Below are positions 40,357 through 50,852 of a stretch of 64,000 bases of DNA, one piece after another; within the stretch, counting starts at the first letter, position 1, and every line of letters begins with the position of its first letter. The DNA comes from Piezodorus guildinii (taxonomy: Eukaryota; Arthropoda; Insecta; Hemiptera; Pentatomidae). The translations under genes and the position numbers were made by a program. Below the pieces are notes generated by a model that saw only the letters and a program-made list of their open reading frames with translations, did no database searches and was not told the DNA's origin. The stretch lies in the NCBI GenBank assembly GCA_023052935.1, contig CM041294.1:26896641-26960640 (forward strand), in the 5' to 3' direction.

Positions 40357-40357
<1 letters not shown>
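40256..40357 (+). repeat. TIR12 repeat, left arm (interrupted by jockey)
   Basis: AATCTGGTGCGGGCAGCACA, then GAAAGAATTTTCAAATACAG to ATACGTAAAAC, which is the first copy of an 11-bp duplication. Confidence 0.92.
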
Positions 40358-40402
<45 letters not shown>

Positions 40403-41288
40403 TTTATTTATTGTAATACTACACCTGTCACTTTTCCGCGACAATAAGCAGATGCGCTGTATATATATTGTAAGAGCTGGCATGTCAGGCATGAGGGAGG
40501 TCAGTACCCAGCGGCACCTCCTCCTAACGTGAAGATCTTAAGTTTTAATAAACAAAGGAAGATCATCCCTTAACCAGCTCCTTTTCAGCCTTCTGGTGAT
40601 TTCCGGCATGTCCATTGTCGCCATGTTTTGAATGAGTATGTTGTAATGGCCGTGAGTTTGTCATGGAATCTCTTGTATGAAGTATGAATGTAGTCTTGAA
40701 CAGTAGGTATATGAAGGGCTTATGTAAAGTTTTGTTACTCACGTACCAAGGTGAGCGTGTTATTAGTCTCAACGTTTTCGATTGAAAAGTTTGTATTTTT
40801 TTAATGTGAGTCTTTTTAGGGGTTCCGTAAATTTGAGATGCGTATGTCCATAATGGTTTTAAAAGGTAGGTATAAGTATTCAGTCGTTGTCTAATTTTCA
40901 GGTGGATCGTTTATGAAGAATAGAGTACAACAGTTTCCCCCTTGGCTCTGGGAATTATTATTTTCAATTATTTCTACCCCATTCATGATTTCGGAACATG
41001 AAGTTGAAGGGAGCTCGTTCATTGTCACTCACCTTACAATTGTTTAAAACAAATGTTCACTTTCACTAAGTTTCAACAAAAAGAAAAAAAAAAACTTTTT
41101 GCCAATGGAATTCACTTTTATATCACATTTTAATTTAAAACAAAAAAAAAAAGAAAAGAAAGATAACCTTTGCGCTACAATTTATCACTATTATCGATAA
41201 GTTTTAATACAAAACCCACTCACCTCAGTGATTGGTAGTATTATCATGTCCACATATCACTTTTTACAAAGTCTGACAACAGTAATCC
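40358..41288 (-). mobile_element. Internally deleted jockey element, 931 bp, with both ends
   Basis: The insertion is flanked by perfect 11-bp duplications ATACGTAAAAC (40,347-57 and 41,289-99). A poly-A tail of 42 (as T, 40,359-40,400) lies at its 3' end. In sense direction it starts GGATTACTGTTGTCAGAC, has a 5' UTR of about 265 bp, then an ATG frame MNELPSTSCSEIMNGVEIIE of about 43 codons that fuses near 40,905 to RT C-terminal sequence (QRLNTYTYLLKPLWTYASQI, RSPWYVSNKTLHK). ORF1 beyond its start, EN and the RT palm are all missing. Because the 5' end looks genuine rather than truncated, this is a deletion derivative, not an ordinary 5'-truncated insert. Confidence 0.85.
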
Positions 41289-41767
41289 ATACGTAAAACT
41301 ATTAAGAATTAATTAAATTGAATTTCTATAGAAACATGTGTTTTATTAAAAAATCTATTATATTATTATCTAAAATAATCAGTTAGTTTTATCTTCTTTT
41401 CATCACTCTCTATTAACTTTTAAAAGCTTGAGTATAAGATAATATTTTTTCTAAAATCTTTAGCTTTCCAACGGTATATCATACATGTATATACTGTTCT
41501 TATGTTTAAAAACGAAAAACTGCATTAAAAAAATATTTTTTCAGTTTCTTCTTTAGCTGGGCATCGAATTCATTCAATTTATATATTTACCCGTTTCATA
41601 GGACTTAACGTTTCCGCCCGGGAGTTACCACACACAGACCTTTTTGCGGGACTTGGTTATTTGGACTCAGGAGACCCTAAAATGAGTATTTCCGTTGAAA
41701 ACTGAAATTCGAAAATTTTCACGATCGCAATACTTTCCCTTACTATATATAGTAAGTGAAAGTAAAA
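41289..41767 (+). repeat. TIR12 repeat, right arm
   Basis: Resumes at ATACGTAAAACTATTAAG and has an internal deletion joining TTATATATTTACC to CGTTTCATAGGACTTA. It ends with the intact palindrome and TGAAAGTAAAAA. Confidence 0.92.
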
Positions 41768-41904
41768 ATTAGTTAAGTAAAAGTCACATGTTAAGCGCGG
41801 AAGATTTTTCATTAGAAATAGAAATAAGTAAAATTATATGAATGACCACGTAAATTTTATTGCAAAATAAATCCACATGCAGATAGTAATACCGTACATT
41901 TTAG

Positions 41905-42140
41905 ATTCAAAGACGTAAAACCACAGCGAGGCAATAGAGCAGCGTCTGGGAGGCAATCAAGACGAGAGGAAATAATACTGCCTCTGTTGATTGGCCGTGT
42001 GCTTGAGGATCGCCCATTGTATTGTACCTCCTAGCTCCCCAATTCTGGGGTCTTTGTCGAAGCACCACTCTGCGACAAATGTGCCCGATATTAGAGTGCC
42101 CAACATACACTATCATCCCCACTCCATATTTCGTCAATTA
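41905..42140. other. GC-rich island with an unrecognised 76-codon minus frame
   Basis: The minus frame (42,137-41,907) begins MTKYGVGMIVYVGHSNIGHI; no family is recognised. It could be LTR sequence or decayed exon. Not supported as a gene. Confidence 0.25.
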
Positions 42141-42303
42141 CCATTATTGAAACGGAGCACTTGACGAAAATCACCAGGTTGAAATAGTACTAGAATGCTC
42201 CCAAAATATTTTTTAATTATTATCTATGTATTAGTAAACACTTCATAATTTGAAAATGTATTATATTACATACTTATTATCCAATCCAAAAAAAAAAAAA
42301 AAA

Positions 42304-42545
42304 GGGAGCTCATCTGTCTCAGACTAGCGCGCTAGTCTCACTCGTCAAAGTTTGTGAGTTCTAATCCCAGTCCCGGCAGGACTTTTATAAGCATATAATT
42401 AAATGGGGATACATTCAAAGCCTCTTCCAAGGGTGTGTGAGACCTGTCAATCTACTAGTGGTCACTCACAAAAATAGGTGTAGGGAGTGATGACCCTATC
42501 CAATAAAATTCTCCCAGATTCTCCCAGGAGATTACACTGCGTGAC
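42304..42545 (+). mobile_element. SINE-A, plus-strand copy
   Basis: A 15-base A run precedes GGGAGCTCATCTGTCTC. The head shows AGACTAGCGCGCTAGTCTCA and a mutated B box (GAGTTCTAATCCCAGTCCC). The body carries GGTGTAGGGAGTGATGACCC, as in the copy at 3,311. Confidence 0.82.
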
Positions 42546-43140
42546 CAAGGGGCTACACGGCCTGTCGCGCCAGATAAAAAAGCAAAATATAAATATTTCT
42601 CTCCTCTCCCATCATACATCTCAGATCTCTCACTACTCAAATTCTTAAATCCACTCCGCAACAATCATATGAGGTCATCTGATTTGTATGTTAATCGAAC
42701 AGATCTTAATTCAACAGATCTTTAATAATCCGATCCTCTTTCACATGGAACTCTATTCCTTCTTATATCTGTTATTCTAATACCCTCCTGACTTTCAAAT
42801 CTCGTCTATTCAACTTTGAAAGATTCCTGACTGGTCCAGTTTGAAACATACATGATATATGGACATATATAAAAATATGTGATTAGAAAAACATTATAGA
42901 AGTTTTTTGTTTTTGTTTTTTTTTTAATTAAATAAGAATTTTACTTTATTTGTGTGTGAGATGACCATAATTTATTTATTGTATTCTTTAATTATCATTT
43001 TTATTTTTCATAAATATTTTTACAATCACTAGTTTTTGAGGTTATATATTGATTTATTTTATACTTTTTTTTTGCAATTTATCATTTACTTCTTCTTTTT
43101 TTTAATTCTTACTCAAAGGCAATAAAGCTCAAATTACTAC
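42546..43140 (+). pseudogene. LINE C-terminal fragment A with 3' UTR
   Basis: The plus strand reads SPLPSYISDLSLLKFLNPLR, NNHMRSSDLYVNRTDLNST, then after stops SNTLLTFKSRLFNFERFL and a stop (42,841). It is followed by T-rich sequence ending near a GGCAATAAAGCTC signal. The end motif LLTFKSRLF is shared with fragment B at 43.5 kb. The clade is not certain; the SSFK/TFKSRLF ending is like CR1-group proteins. Confidence 0.55.
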
Positions 43141-43439
43141 ACTTGTTATTATTTTAAAGAGACTTGTAACAGAGCAAATAAAGAAATTAATATTATTTCA
43201 ACCAAGGCTGGCTTGGAACTGATGCAAAGTGAACTTCTGCGAGTTCGTAGAAAACCTCAAATTACCACATGTTTTCTTTCCTATTTCTTTCACGTGCATA
43301 CTATTTATTAGATCTATCTTTGTAAATATTCGTTTAAGAATGTTTTATTGTTATTTTATTATTTTGGTTTGTATATACAGAGCGTCTTATAAATGTCTCG
43401 TCATATGGTGGAAGCATATACTAGCCCTAAAGTGGAACA

Positions 43440-43735
43440 AAAAAAGTTCACATCGTCCAAGACCCATAGTCTGATTCATGACGAGTATAAGAAAAATTCA
43501 TAATCCGATCCGCATCTCTATAGAACTCCATTCCTTCTAACATCCGCGACTCCCAAATTCTTTTAACTTTTAAATCCCGTCTATTCAGCCGTTTCCTGTC
43601 AAAGATCAAATCACATATAATTTTACAAAAAATATAAAAGCATTGTAATTTCTTTTTCTTTTTTTTTTAAACTGTATATTTTTAACTTTTCTGTATAATG
43701 TTATTGTATTTTTTATTATATATTATTATCTGTTC
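43440..43735 (+). pseudogene. LINE C-terminal fragment B
   Basis: DSQILLTFKSRLFSRFLSKI and a stop near 43,640 parallel the end of fragment A. The upstream part (NPIRISIELHSF) also matches. T-rich 3' UTR. Confidence 0.5.
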
Positions 43736-43756
43736 TCATTTTAACACACACGTATA

Positions 43757-44550
43757 TATTACTTTCACTTACTATTTATAGTAAGAGAAAGTATTGCGAT
43801 CGTGAAAATATTCGAATTCCAGTTCTCATCGGAAATACACGTTTTAGGGTCCCTTGAGTCCAAATAACCAAGTCCCAAATAACCAAGGTCTGTGTTTGTG
43901 TGTGTGTGTCCGTATGTGATAACTCTCCGGGCGGAAACTAAAAGTCCTATGAAACTAAAATTTCATATTTAAGACAAATATACGCCCGAGATATTAAAAA
44001 ACTTTTTTCACCTAAATGAGCTCTCCAGAAGAGCTTTTGCACCGTTTTACAATTTTCTCGAAAACGGTTCCGACGATTTTGATTAAAGTACCTCTAATTT
44101 TGTTGATTCCATAAAAATAACTATATTATCTTGTTACCACTGATAAAAAACAGCTAAATATGCAAGTTAAGCGAATTTGAAAAGCAACTAAAGGAGAAAA
44201 CTGAAAAAATAATTTTTTAATGCAATTTTTTGTTTTTGAACATAAGAACAGTAATATACATGTATGATATACCGTTGGAAAGCTAAATATTTTAGAAAAA
44301 ATATTATCTCATACTTAAGCTTTTAAAAGTTCATAGGGAGTGATGAAAACAAGATCAATCTAACTGATTATTTTAGATAATAATATAATAGATTTTTTAA
44401 TGAAACACGTGTTTCTATATGAATTCAATTTAAGTAATTCCTTAATAGGTTCACGTATTTGTATCTCTAACTGTTATTGAAAATTCTTTCATTGATTTTA
44501 AAAATGGAGGTAAGTGAAAGTCGTGTGTTGCCCGCGCCAGATTTTTTTTT
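43757..44550 (-). repeat. TIR12 repeat, near full-length
   Basis: Left end TTACTTTCACTTACTATTTA, right end GGAGGTAAGTGAAAGTCGTG then TTGCCCGCGCCAGATTTTT. GT microsatellite at 43,895. One internal deletion after CCGACGATTTTGATTAAAG. Confidence 0.93.
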
Positions 44551-44639
44551 CTTGATTTCACATTTTATCAGTTGTCTTTTGAGTTATTTAATTTTTGCAT
44601 TTAATTAATTTATTTCTGTTGTTATTTTTACTTATTTTA

Positions 44640-44735
44640 ATCTAAGACTCCAGTCCTAAGACCCTTGTTTATTTCCTGTAATATTATTCTTACGGGACTC
44701 GTCCCAGAATAAATAAAGAATTATTAAAAGAAAAA
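44640..44735 (+). pseudogene. CR1-like LINE 3' end
   Basis: ATTCTTACGGGACTCGTCCC followed by AGAATAAATAAAGAATT repeats the compound hairpin of the 29.7-kb element; the stems ATTCT/AGAAT and GGGAC/GTCCC are both kept. Confidence 0.7.
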
Positions 44736-44861
44736 CAATTTTTAATTGTTTAGCTCTTATCTATTGTTTTCATCTGAAAAAACTCAAATATATCTATTTG
44801 CTGTTCAATGATAACAGTAAAAATCTCAAAAATTGATTTTCCTCTTTAACAGTTGACAATC

Positions 44862-45078
44862 GAACTACGGGCCCTTATGAACTTTTTTGGTTATATTGAG
44901 GTCTAATACCGGATCCTGCCTAGACATTTATGAGACTGGGTCTGCCCCAGAAGCGTCTCCATACCCTAGGGTAGCCATCCGGCTGAATAAACAGAATAAA
45001 TAATATTCTGTCAAGCCGGAATTCGAACCGTTGAACAGTAGACTAGTACTCTATCCACTACACCACGCCGCTTCCGGA
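44862..45078 (-). mobile_element. SINE-B
   Basis: The plus strand carries GACTGGGTCTGCCCCAGAA, TCTCCATACCCTAGGGTAGC, the B-box complement GCCGGAATTCGAACCG, and CACTACACCACGCCGC at the head end. Confidence 0.85.
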
Positions 45079-45680
45079 AGTAAAATACAGTCATGAATGG
45101 AGCTCATAAGTATTTATATATGGTATAAGCGAAAAAAATGAATTAATTATATCTCGAAACTTACTGTTATTTAAAAAGTAATTTTTCTCAGAAAAACTTA
45201 AAAAAGATTTTTTTTTTTAAATACTTTAATAAAATTCTTTGTTGACCTTTTACATAAAATTTTTTTTCGAAGTCATCGAAAGGAACACGTCTTTTCAAAA
45301 CTTTTATAGAAAAACTTATTTTAAAACCTATATCAGCACCTTTGTTGGAAATGCACTATGCAGTTCTTTTGGGGAAATTTTATAAAAACTTAGTATTATT
45401 ATCGTATAAAATAAATAAATCACTGATATATTGTTTTACGTATATAATTAGTTCGTAGTTTGTGTTGAGTTTGAGTTGTGTGTTGTCATGTTTTCTGTTG
45501 AGTGAAATTAATTTGTGAATAATTTTATTGATTTATTTGAACCTATAAAAAGCTTCTTTAATAAGAAAAAAAAATTGATATAAGCGTTGAAGGATTTTTT
45601 TTATAAGGGCTCTGGGTACACATATTCTCGTAGAACTTTTGACCTGTATCTTGTAAAAGTTAAATTAATTTTATTTAATT
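45079..45680. other. Nothing recognised
   Basis: AT-rich, only very short frames. Confidence 0.5.
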
Positions 45681-45684
45681 TAAA

Positions 45685-45935
45685 TTAAAGGATTATCGGG
45701 AATTGAAGTGGAAGAGAGGGTATTGAAACTAGAGGATTAGAGTGGGAATGGAGTTTGTCATGAAAGGAATGGTATCTGGTTCGGGATAAATCAGCATCAT
45801 ACGGAACATTAAGGTGTTCATGGATCAGTTTATTAGTTACAATGTAACTAAGAAAGGAGCATTGAGGATTTTACGAAGGATTTTGGATTGGAGGGATTGA
45901 TACGGGAAGAATAGATAAACTTAGATTTAAAAGAA
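45685..45935 (-). pseudogene. Jockey-type LINE C-terminal fragment
   Basis: The reverse strand reads QSLQSKILRKILNAPFLVT, a frame break, NKLIHEHLNVPYDADLSR and RYHSFHDKLHSHSNPLVS, parallel to the fragments at 9,992 and 21,533. EN and palm are absent. Confidence 0.75.
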
Positions 45936-46114
45936 TCTACTGGGGAAATTAAACAAATTAAGCCGTCTTAAACCAGTGAAATTATGATGTGAAGATATAT
46001 ATATATAAACAAAACCAAATAGATAGGTGGACGGTTCCTATTTTATCCAGTGAATTATTATTCTTTTAAATTAACTTTTTAAAATGCATACAAACAGTTA
46101 AATTTAGTTACAAT

Positions 46115-46240
46115 GTTTTTTAAATATATTTATTGGTATTTACAACTGTATAATAAAATACATTTGGTAAATGTGATACAAGATAAGTTGACATGATTCA
46201 TATGTAGGGATACTACCCTTGGCAGCTCCCCAAATGTTAC
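46115..46240 (-). pseudogene. Jockey 3' UTR fragment
   Basis: TATTTACAACTGTATAATAA and following sequence match the UTR of the insertion at 9,992. Confidence 0.55.
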
Positions 46241-46474
46241 AATGTTTAAATTTATTTAAATTAATAAATAAATATTTCGAAAAAAGTTCAATAACCTTTT
46301 TATTACCTGATATTGATAACTCCTTTAAATTAAAATTTTAATTTTTCAAAAGATATGAAATAAAACAGGATATTCAAAAAGAGAGAAGTAGAAGTATATA
46401 TACAGAATGTAATATTGCAGTTGCCAGAAATGAACATATTAAAAGTAAATAACTAAACGTGTTGAATATCTAAG

Positions 46475-46475
<1 letters not shown>

Positions 46476-46549
<74 letters not shown>

Positions 46550-46552
46550 TTT
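46476..46552. repeat. AT microsatellite, longest in the window
   Basis: About 36 AT units ending in ATAATATATTTTG. Confidence 0.95.
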
Positions 46553-46602
46553 GTAGATAGCATTTCCGAACGGTTCAGAGTTAATACATGTTATGGTGCA
46601 GT

Positions 46603-46905
46603 AGGGGAGCGGCGTGGTCTAGTGGGTAGAGCGCCAGTCTACTGTGCTGCGGGTGCTGGTTCGAATCCCGGCTGTGGCGGAATATTATTTAATCTGTTAT
46701 TTCTGGGGTATGGAGACCTTCCTGGGGCAGACCCAGGCTCTTTAAAGTGGGTACCAAAAATGGGAGAAAACCTGGCGGCTGAGCGTGATCTCGGCCGAAT
46801 CACCTCATTGCGCGGCCGTTGGCCTAGAAACAGTACGAATCTCTACATGTACTGAGCCCAAAACTCATCATGGGTTGTAGTGGTACAGGTTTTTTTTATT
46901 TTTTA
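46603..46905 (+). mobile_element. SINE-B, best preserved copy
   Basis: GGGGAGCGGCGTGGTCTAGT with A box TGGTCTAGTGGGTAGAGCG and consensus B box GGTTCGAATCCCG (46,657-46,669). The body has TATGGAGACCTTCCTGGGGC, then a 3' end ACTCATCATGGGTTGTAGTG and a T/A-rich tail. Both pol III boxes are intact, so this copy could be transcribed. It is not a tRNA gene: the acceptor stem and 3' half do not pair, and non-tRNA sequence follows directly. Confidence 0.9.
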
Positions 46906-46907
46906 TT

Positions 46908-46965
46908 TTGCAGTAACGATTAAACGTTACAGTCCGGTGTCTTTATCAAGTGGGGTGATTGTTAA
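46908..46965 (-). other. Penelope-like terminal motif remnant
   Basis: The reverse strand reads TTGATAAAGACACCGG then TGTAACGTTTAATCG. The pattern TGATAAAGACACC ... GAAACGTTTAATC is familiar from Penelope-like element ends; here GAAACG is GTAACG. Confidence 0.35.
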
Positions 46966-47538
46966 TTTTATCCTTAAGTAGATTTTTACATCCATAAAAC
47001 TGATATATTCAGCTTCATAGATAGAACATATAATATAAGGAAAACGTTAAAAAAATATAATTAATTTAAAAAACTAGAACGGATTACAAAGAAGCTCCAG
47101 GATCCTTAAAAACCATTTAATTACCACTTAAAAATTATGATGAAGATGTGATAAATATGAAACCCTTTATTTAAAAGCCTAATTTATAGGAATGGGGACC
47201 ATTTGCATTAATGCAGGATAGGGGCCAACTTAAATAAAATATATTTCATATCTTCTTTTCTTCTCTATTTTGATTTATTCTGTTTATCTCTTTTATTATG
47301 ATGCATTAATTATATAATTAAAAGCGAATGTACACAATAAAAACAAAATAAGTCGATCAATAATATATTTGAAGTTAAAATTTCTATTTTAATAGCCAAA
47401 ATGATGTAGGTAAATTTACTTAAAAAATCTTTTGTTTAAAAAAATACATAAATAAATTTGTAAACTATTCGTAAAAGAAAAAAATTGTAATTAGCAAACC
47501 AAGAGACAAGCGATAAGAAAAGTAGTAACATCATCTGT
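46966..47538. other. Nothing recognised
   Basis: AT-rich. Confidence 0.5.
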
Positions 47539-48017
47539 TTTTACTTCCACTTACTTATGAAATATATAGTAAGGGAATATTGCTATCCAGGAAATTTTCG
47601 AATTCTGTGTGTTCGGGTGTTTTTGTATTAGGTTTAGCTCTAAAACGATAAGTTTTATAAAACTGAAATTTCATATTTCACTAGCGTATATGCCTGAGAC
47701 GTTACAGCAAACTTTTCGTTAAAACGGGCAAACCAGAACGGCTACTTTTTACCATGCATTCTGCAACTTTTTACGATTTTCTCAAAAACTCCTGTAACGA
47801 TTTTTAAAAAACTGGCTATATCGATTTAAAAGTTAATGGGCTTTAATATCACGTTGATTTCATTCTGATTAAAATAGTCTGACAGGGGTCAAATGCGAAT
47901 ATTTAATGGATAATTAGTATTTTTATTTCCCCCTGAAGGTAGGAATAGTGATATCGTATAGACGTATAATAAACCTTTAGAAAGCTGAATGTTTCAGGAA
48001 AATTGTTATTTTAAATA
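47539..48017 (-). repeat. TIR12 repeat, 3' arm (interrupted by another TIR12)
   Basis: TTTTTACTTCCACTTACTTA and the diverged palindrome at the left, proceeding to AAAGCTGAATGTTTCAGG. It continues at 48,951. Confidence 0.88.
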
Positions 48018-48780
48018 TAAAAATCTGGTGCGGGCAACACCGACTTTCACTTACCTCCATTATTAAAATCAATGAAAAAATTTTCAAATACAGTTAGAGA
48101 TAAAAATACGCGAAACTATTAAAGAATTAATTAAATTGAATTTATATAGAAACATGTGTTTTATTAAAAAATCTATTATATTATTATTAAAAATAATCAC
48201 TTAGTTTCATCGTCTTTTCATCACTCTCTATTAACTTTTAAAAGCTTGTGTATGAGATAATATTTTTTCTAAAATCTTCAGCTTTCCAACAGTATATCAT
48301 ACATGTATATTATTGCTCTTATGTTCAAAAACGACAAATTGCATTACAAAAAAAAAATTTTTTCTGTTTTCTCCTTTAGTTGGGTATCGAATTCCTTCAA
48401 TTTATATATTTACCTGTTTTTCATCAGTGGTAACAAGATAATATAGTTATTTTTATTAAATCTACAAAATTAAAGGTACTTTAGGGAAAGAAAATTTAAA
48501 ATATCGGCATTTAGGCCCTGTCAGACCATTTTAATCAGAATAAAACCTACATGATATTAAAGCCTATTAAAGTTTACATAGATACAAAAGTTTAATCAAA
48601 ATCGTCGGAACCGTTTTCAAGAAAATCGAAAAAAAGTGCAAAATGCATGGTATAAAGTGCCTCTTCTGGTAAGCTCATTTTGATGAAAAAGGTTTTGTAA
48701 CGTTTCAGGCGTATATTTGTCTTAAATGTTAAATTTACAGTTTTTTAAGTTACCGTTTCTGCCCGGGAGTCACCACACAC

Positions 48781-48819
<39 letters not shown>

Positions 48820-48950
48820 AGACCTTTTTGCGGGACTTGGTTATTTGGACTCAGGAACCCTAAAATGTGTATTTCCGTTGAAAACTGGAATTCGAAAATT
48901 TTCACGATCGCAATACTTTCCCTTACTATAAATAGTAAGTGAAAGTAAAA
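48018..48950 (+). repeat. TIR12 repeat, complete, about 930 bp
   Basis: The best reference copy: 5' AATCTGGTGCGGGCAACACC and GACTTTCACTTACCTCC, all internal landmarks, a CA run (48,784-48,816), then GACCTTTTTGCGGGACTTGG, CACGATCGCAATACTTTCCC, a near-perfect palindrome TTACTATAAATAGTAAGTG and AAAGTAAAAA. Inserted in opposite orientation in an older TIR12 copy. Confidence 0.95.
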
Positions 48951-49150
48951 ACTTATGGAAAGTAATAAAAAATGAAAAATAGGGCATTAATTTTGTAATA
49001 TTTAATTTAAAACACATGTTTCCAAAAAAACTTGATTTAATTCTGTACACTTTTTTTAATTCTCTATTCAATTCAAACTAACTGTATTAAATAGTTCTTA
49101 AATTGATTTTATCAACTGAGGTAAGTGTCAGTTGCCCGCACCGGATTTTA
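48951..49150 (-). repeat. TIR12 repeat, 5' arm of the interrupted copy
   Basis: Picks up where 48,017 stopped (AAAACACATGTTTCC, then CTGAGGTAAGTGTCAG and TTGCCCGCACCGGATTTT). Confidence 0.82.
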
Positions 49151-49377
49151 ATATGTGTTGCATTGATTAACATATTATTACTAAGCAATGATAAGCCATT
49201 GTTGAATTATATGCCACGTTATTAAAATTATAATAAATAATGATATCATTACTACTATGCTTAAATTATGAATGCGAAAGTTGTATTTTTGGAATTCATT
49301 ACTACTTTGCAATCATTCAAAACATATTGAAAAAGTGAGTCGTTGTTAGGAACAGTTTGTTTGTATATTTAGCTAAC

Positions 49378-49573
49378 GTCATTTTATTCTACTAGGCTAA
49401 CCGGACGATGCTACATTGGAGTACTAAATTATGCCTATCATGGTTAAATTAGGATAGGATCTTTAACGAGAGATGAAGGTTGGGACACCTTTATAAATAA
49501 CTACTAGGGCCAACTGCGGGAACCCGTGATCTTGGGTATAGAAGGCTATTATGCTAGCAACTATGCTGCAGGT
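49378..49573 (-). mobile_element. SINE-C
   Basis: The plus strand starts AACGTCATTTTATTCTACTA (SINE tail) and ends with the head CTATTATGCTAGCAACTATG. Confidence 0.78.
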
Positions 49574-49648
49574 GACCTCGTTTAAATATTTAAGAGTGAT
49601 TATTGACAGCCATCGTGCTCATTCTTTACATATCAATTTAACAAACGA
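49574..49648 (+). pseudogene. Reverse transcriptase scrap between SINEs
   Basis: VTSFKYLRVIIDSHRAHSLH resembles the FKYLGVIID-----W--H block after the RT palm. Only 25 codons. Confidence 0.5.
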
Positions 49649-49649
49649 G

Positions 49650-49822
49650 ACCATCTTTTAGGATTGGTTCCGCGACTTAGAATAGGGATCTCTAACGAGT
49701 ACGGCGGAACCTAAGGAATTTTTATACCCTCATTAAACAATCTAGGGCCACTACGGGTTTAAACCCGGGACCTTTGGCATAGGAGGCTGTTATGCTAACC
49801 ACCATGCTACAGGTAATCCCTT
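49650..49822 (-). mobile_element. SINE-C, partial
   Basis: CTACGGGTTTAAACCCGGGA (B-box side) and GGAGGCTGTTATGCTAACCA (A-box side) on the plus strand. The tail is missing. Confidence 0.75.
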
Positions 49823-49854
49823 TATCTTGCTTTAAGGGAGGAAATACATATTTA

Positions 49855-50024
49855 ACGAGTAAATGACATCACACTGGTTCCGAAACACCATTTAACATCC
49901 CCAACGAAGGACAGTCTAACCGAAGATTGTTTTTTCCTTAAAAAACACCTGGGCACCTGTCGGGTTTAGACTGTTTCTTTGTGCAAAAGGGCTGTTATGC
50001 AGTCAATACACCACTGTTCCCCAA
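49855..50024 (-). mobile_element. SINE-C-like copy, diverged
   Basis: TAACGAGTAAATGACATCAC, CTGTCGGGTTTAGACTG and GGGCTGTTATGCAGTCAAT keep the family order. Confidence 0.6.
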
Positions 50025-50852
50025 GCAAATATTTACGTAATTAAAAAAAAAAATGTTAAATTCGGTCGGGAAAAAAAATTGTAATAAAAAGGAAAGAAAA
50101 AAATCTTATTGAAAATTATTTCTGACATTTCTTATTACCTCAGGGTTTATCGATAAGCGAAAAAACGATTTAGAATATGATTTTTAGCACGGCCTTTCAT
50201 CCAACCAGACCTAAATCTCATTTAACATTTAATAGAGTAATTTTCAAGGCGAATAAATATATTTCCAACTTAAACAGTTCTGCTGTGACATAGATGGTTG
50301 TATCAACATTTTACGTAAAACGAGATATAAATCGGAAACTTTGTTTAATAATTCAAGGCGTAAAGAGATTCGCAAAATTGACAAGATTCTATCCGAAGAT
50401 ACGGAACTATAAGACTACTTTAAACTTCAAGTGATTAGAGGTTAGGAGTCAATTAGAAGGTATGGATAAGATTTTCTGCTATTGAATAGGGTTGTTCTAT
50501 AACTTTATTAAGATAATGAAAAACATAGTATTATGTAAGAGGAGTTAGTTCAGGGTGCTGTCAAAAGAACACACAATTAAGATATAAACTTTAATTAACT
50601 GATGCCGACGTTTCCGCCTAAATAATAGGCCTTCTTTAGGGCGTTAAAGGAGAACGTCATAACAATGAAGCAATAATTATTTGCAATGAACGAAGCAGTA
50701 GTGTTCTTTTTGAGTGCACCCTTAACTAACTTCTCCCACTGACTCATACAGCCAACTATGACCGGCTGTACTATTATGCAGGATTTGCCCAAAAACAAAA
50801 AAAGTAAGTAATTACTCTTTATTAAATAAGAATACATATATTTTTAGAACTT
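50025..50852. other. Nothing recognised
   Basis: One minus frame at 50,837-50,595 has no family resemblance. Confidence 0.45.

Noticed and set aside
46603..46680. tRNA gene
   Set aside because: A and B boxes are excellent, but the acceptor stem does not close and a 220-bp SINE body shared with other copies follows, so it is a SINE head.
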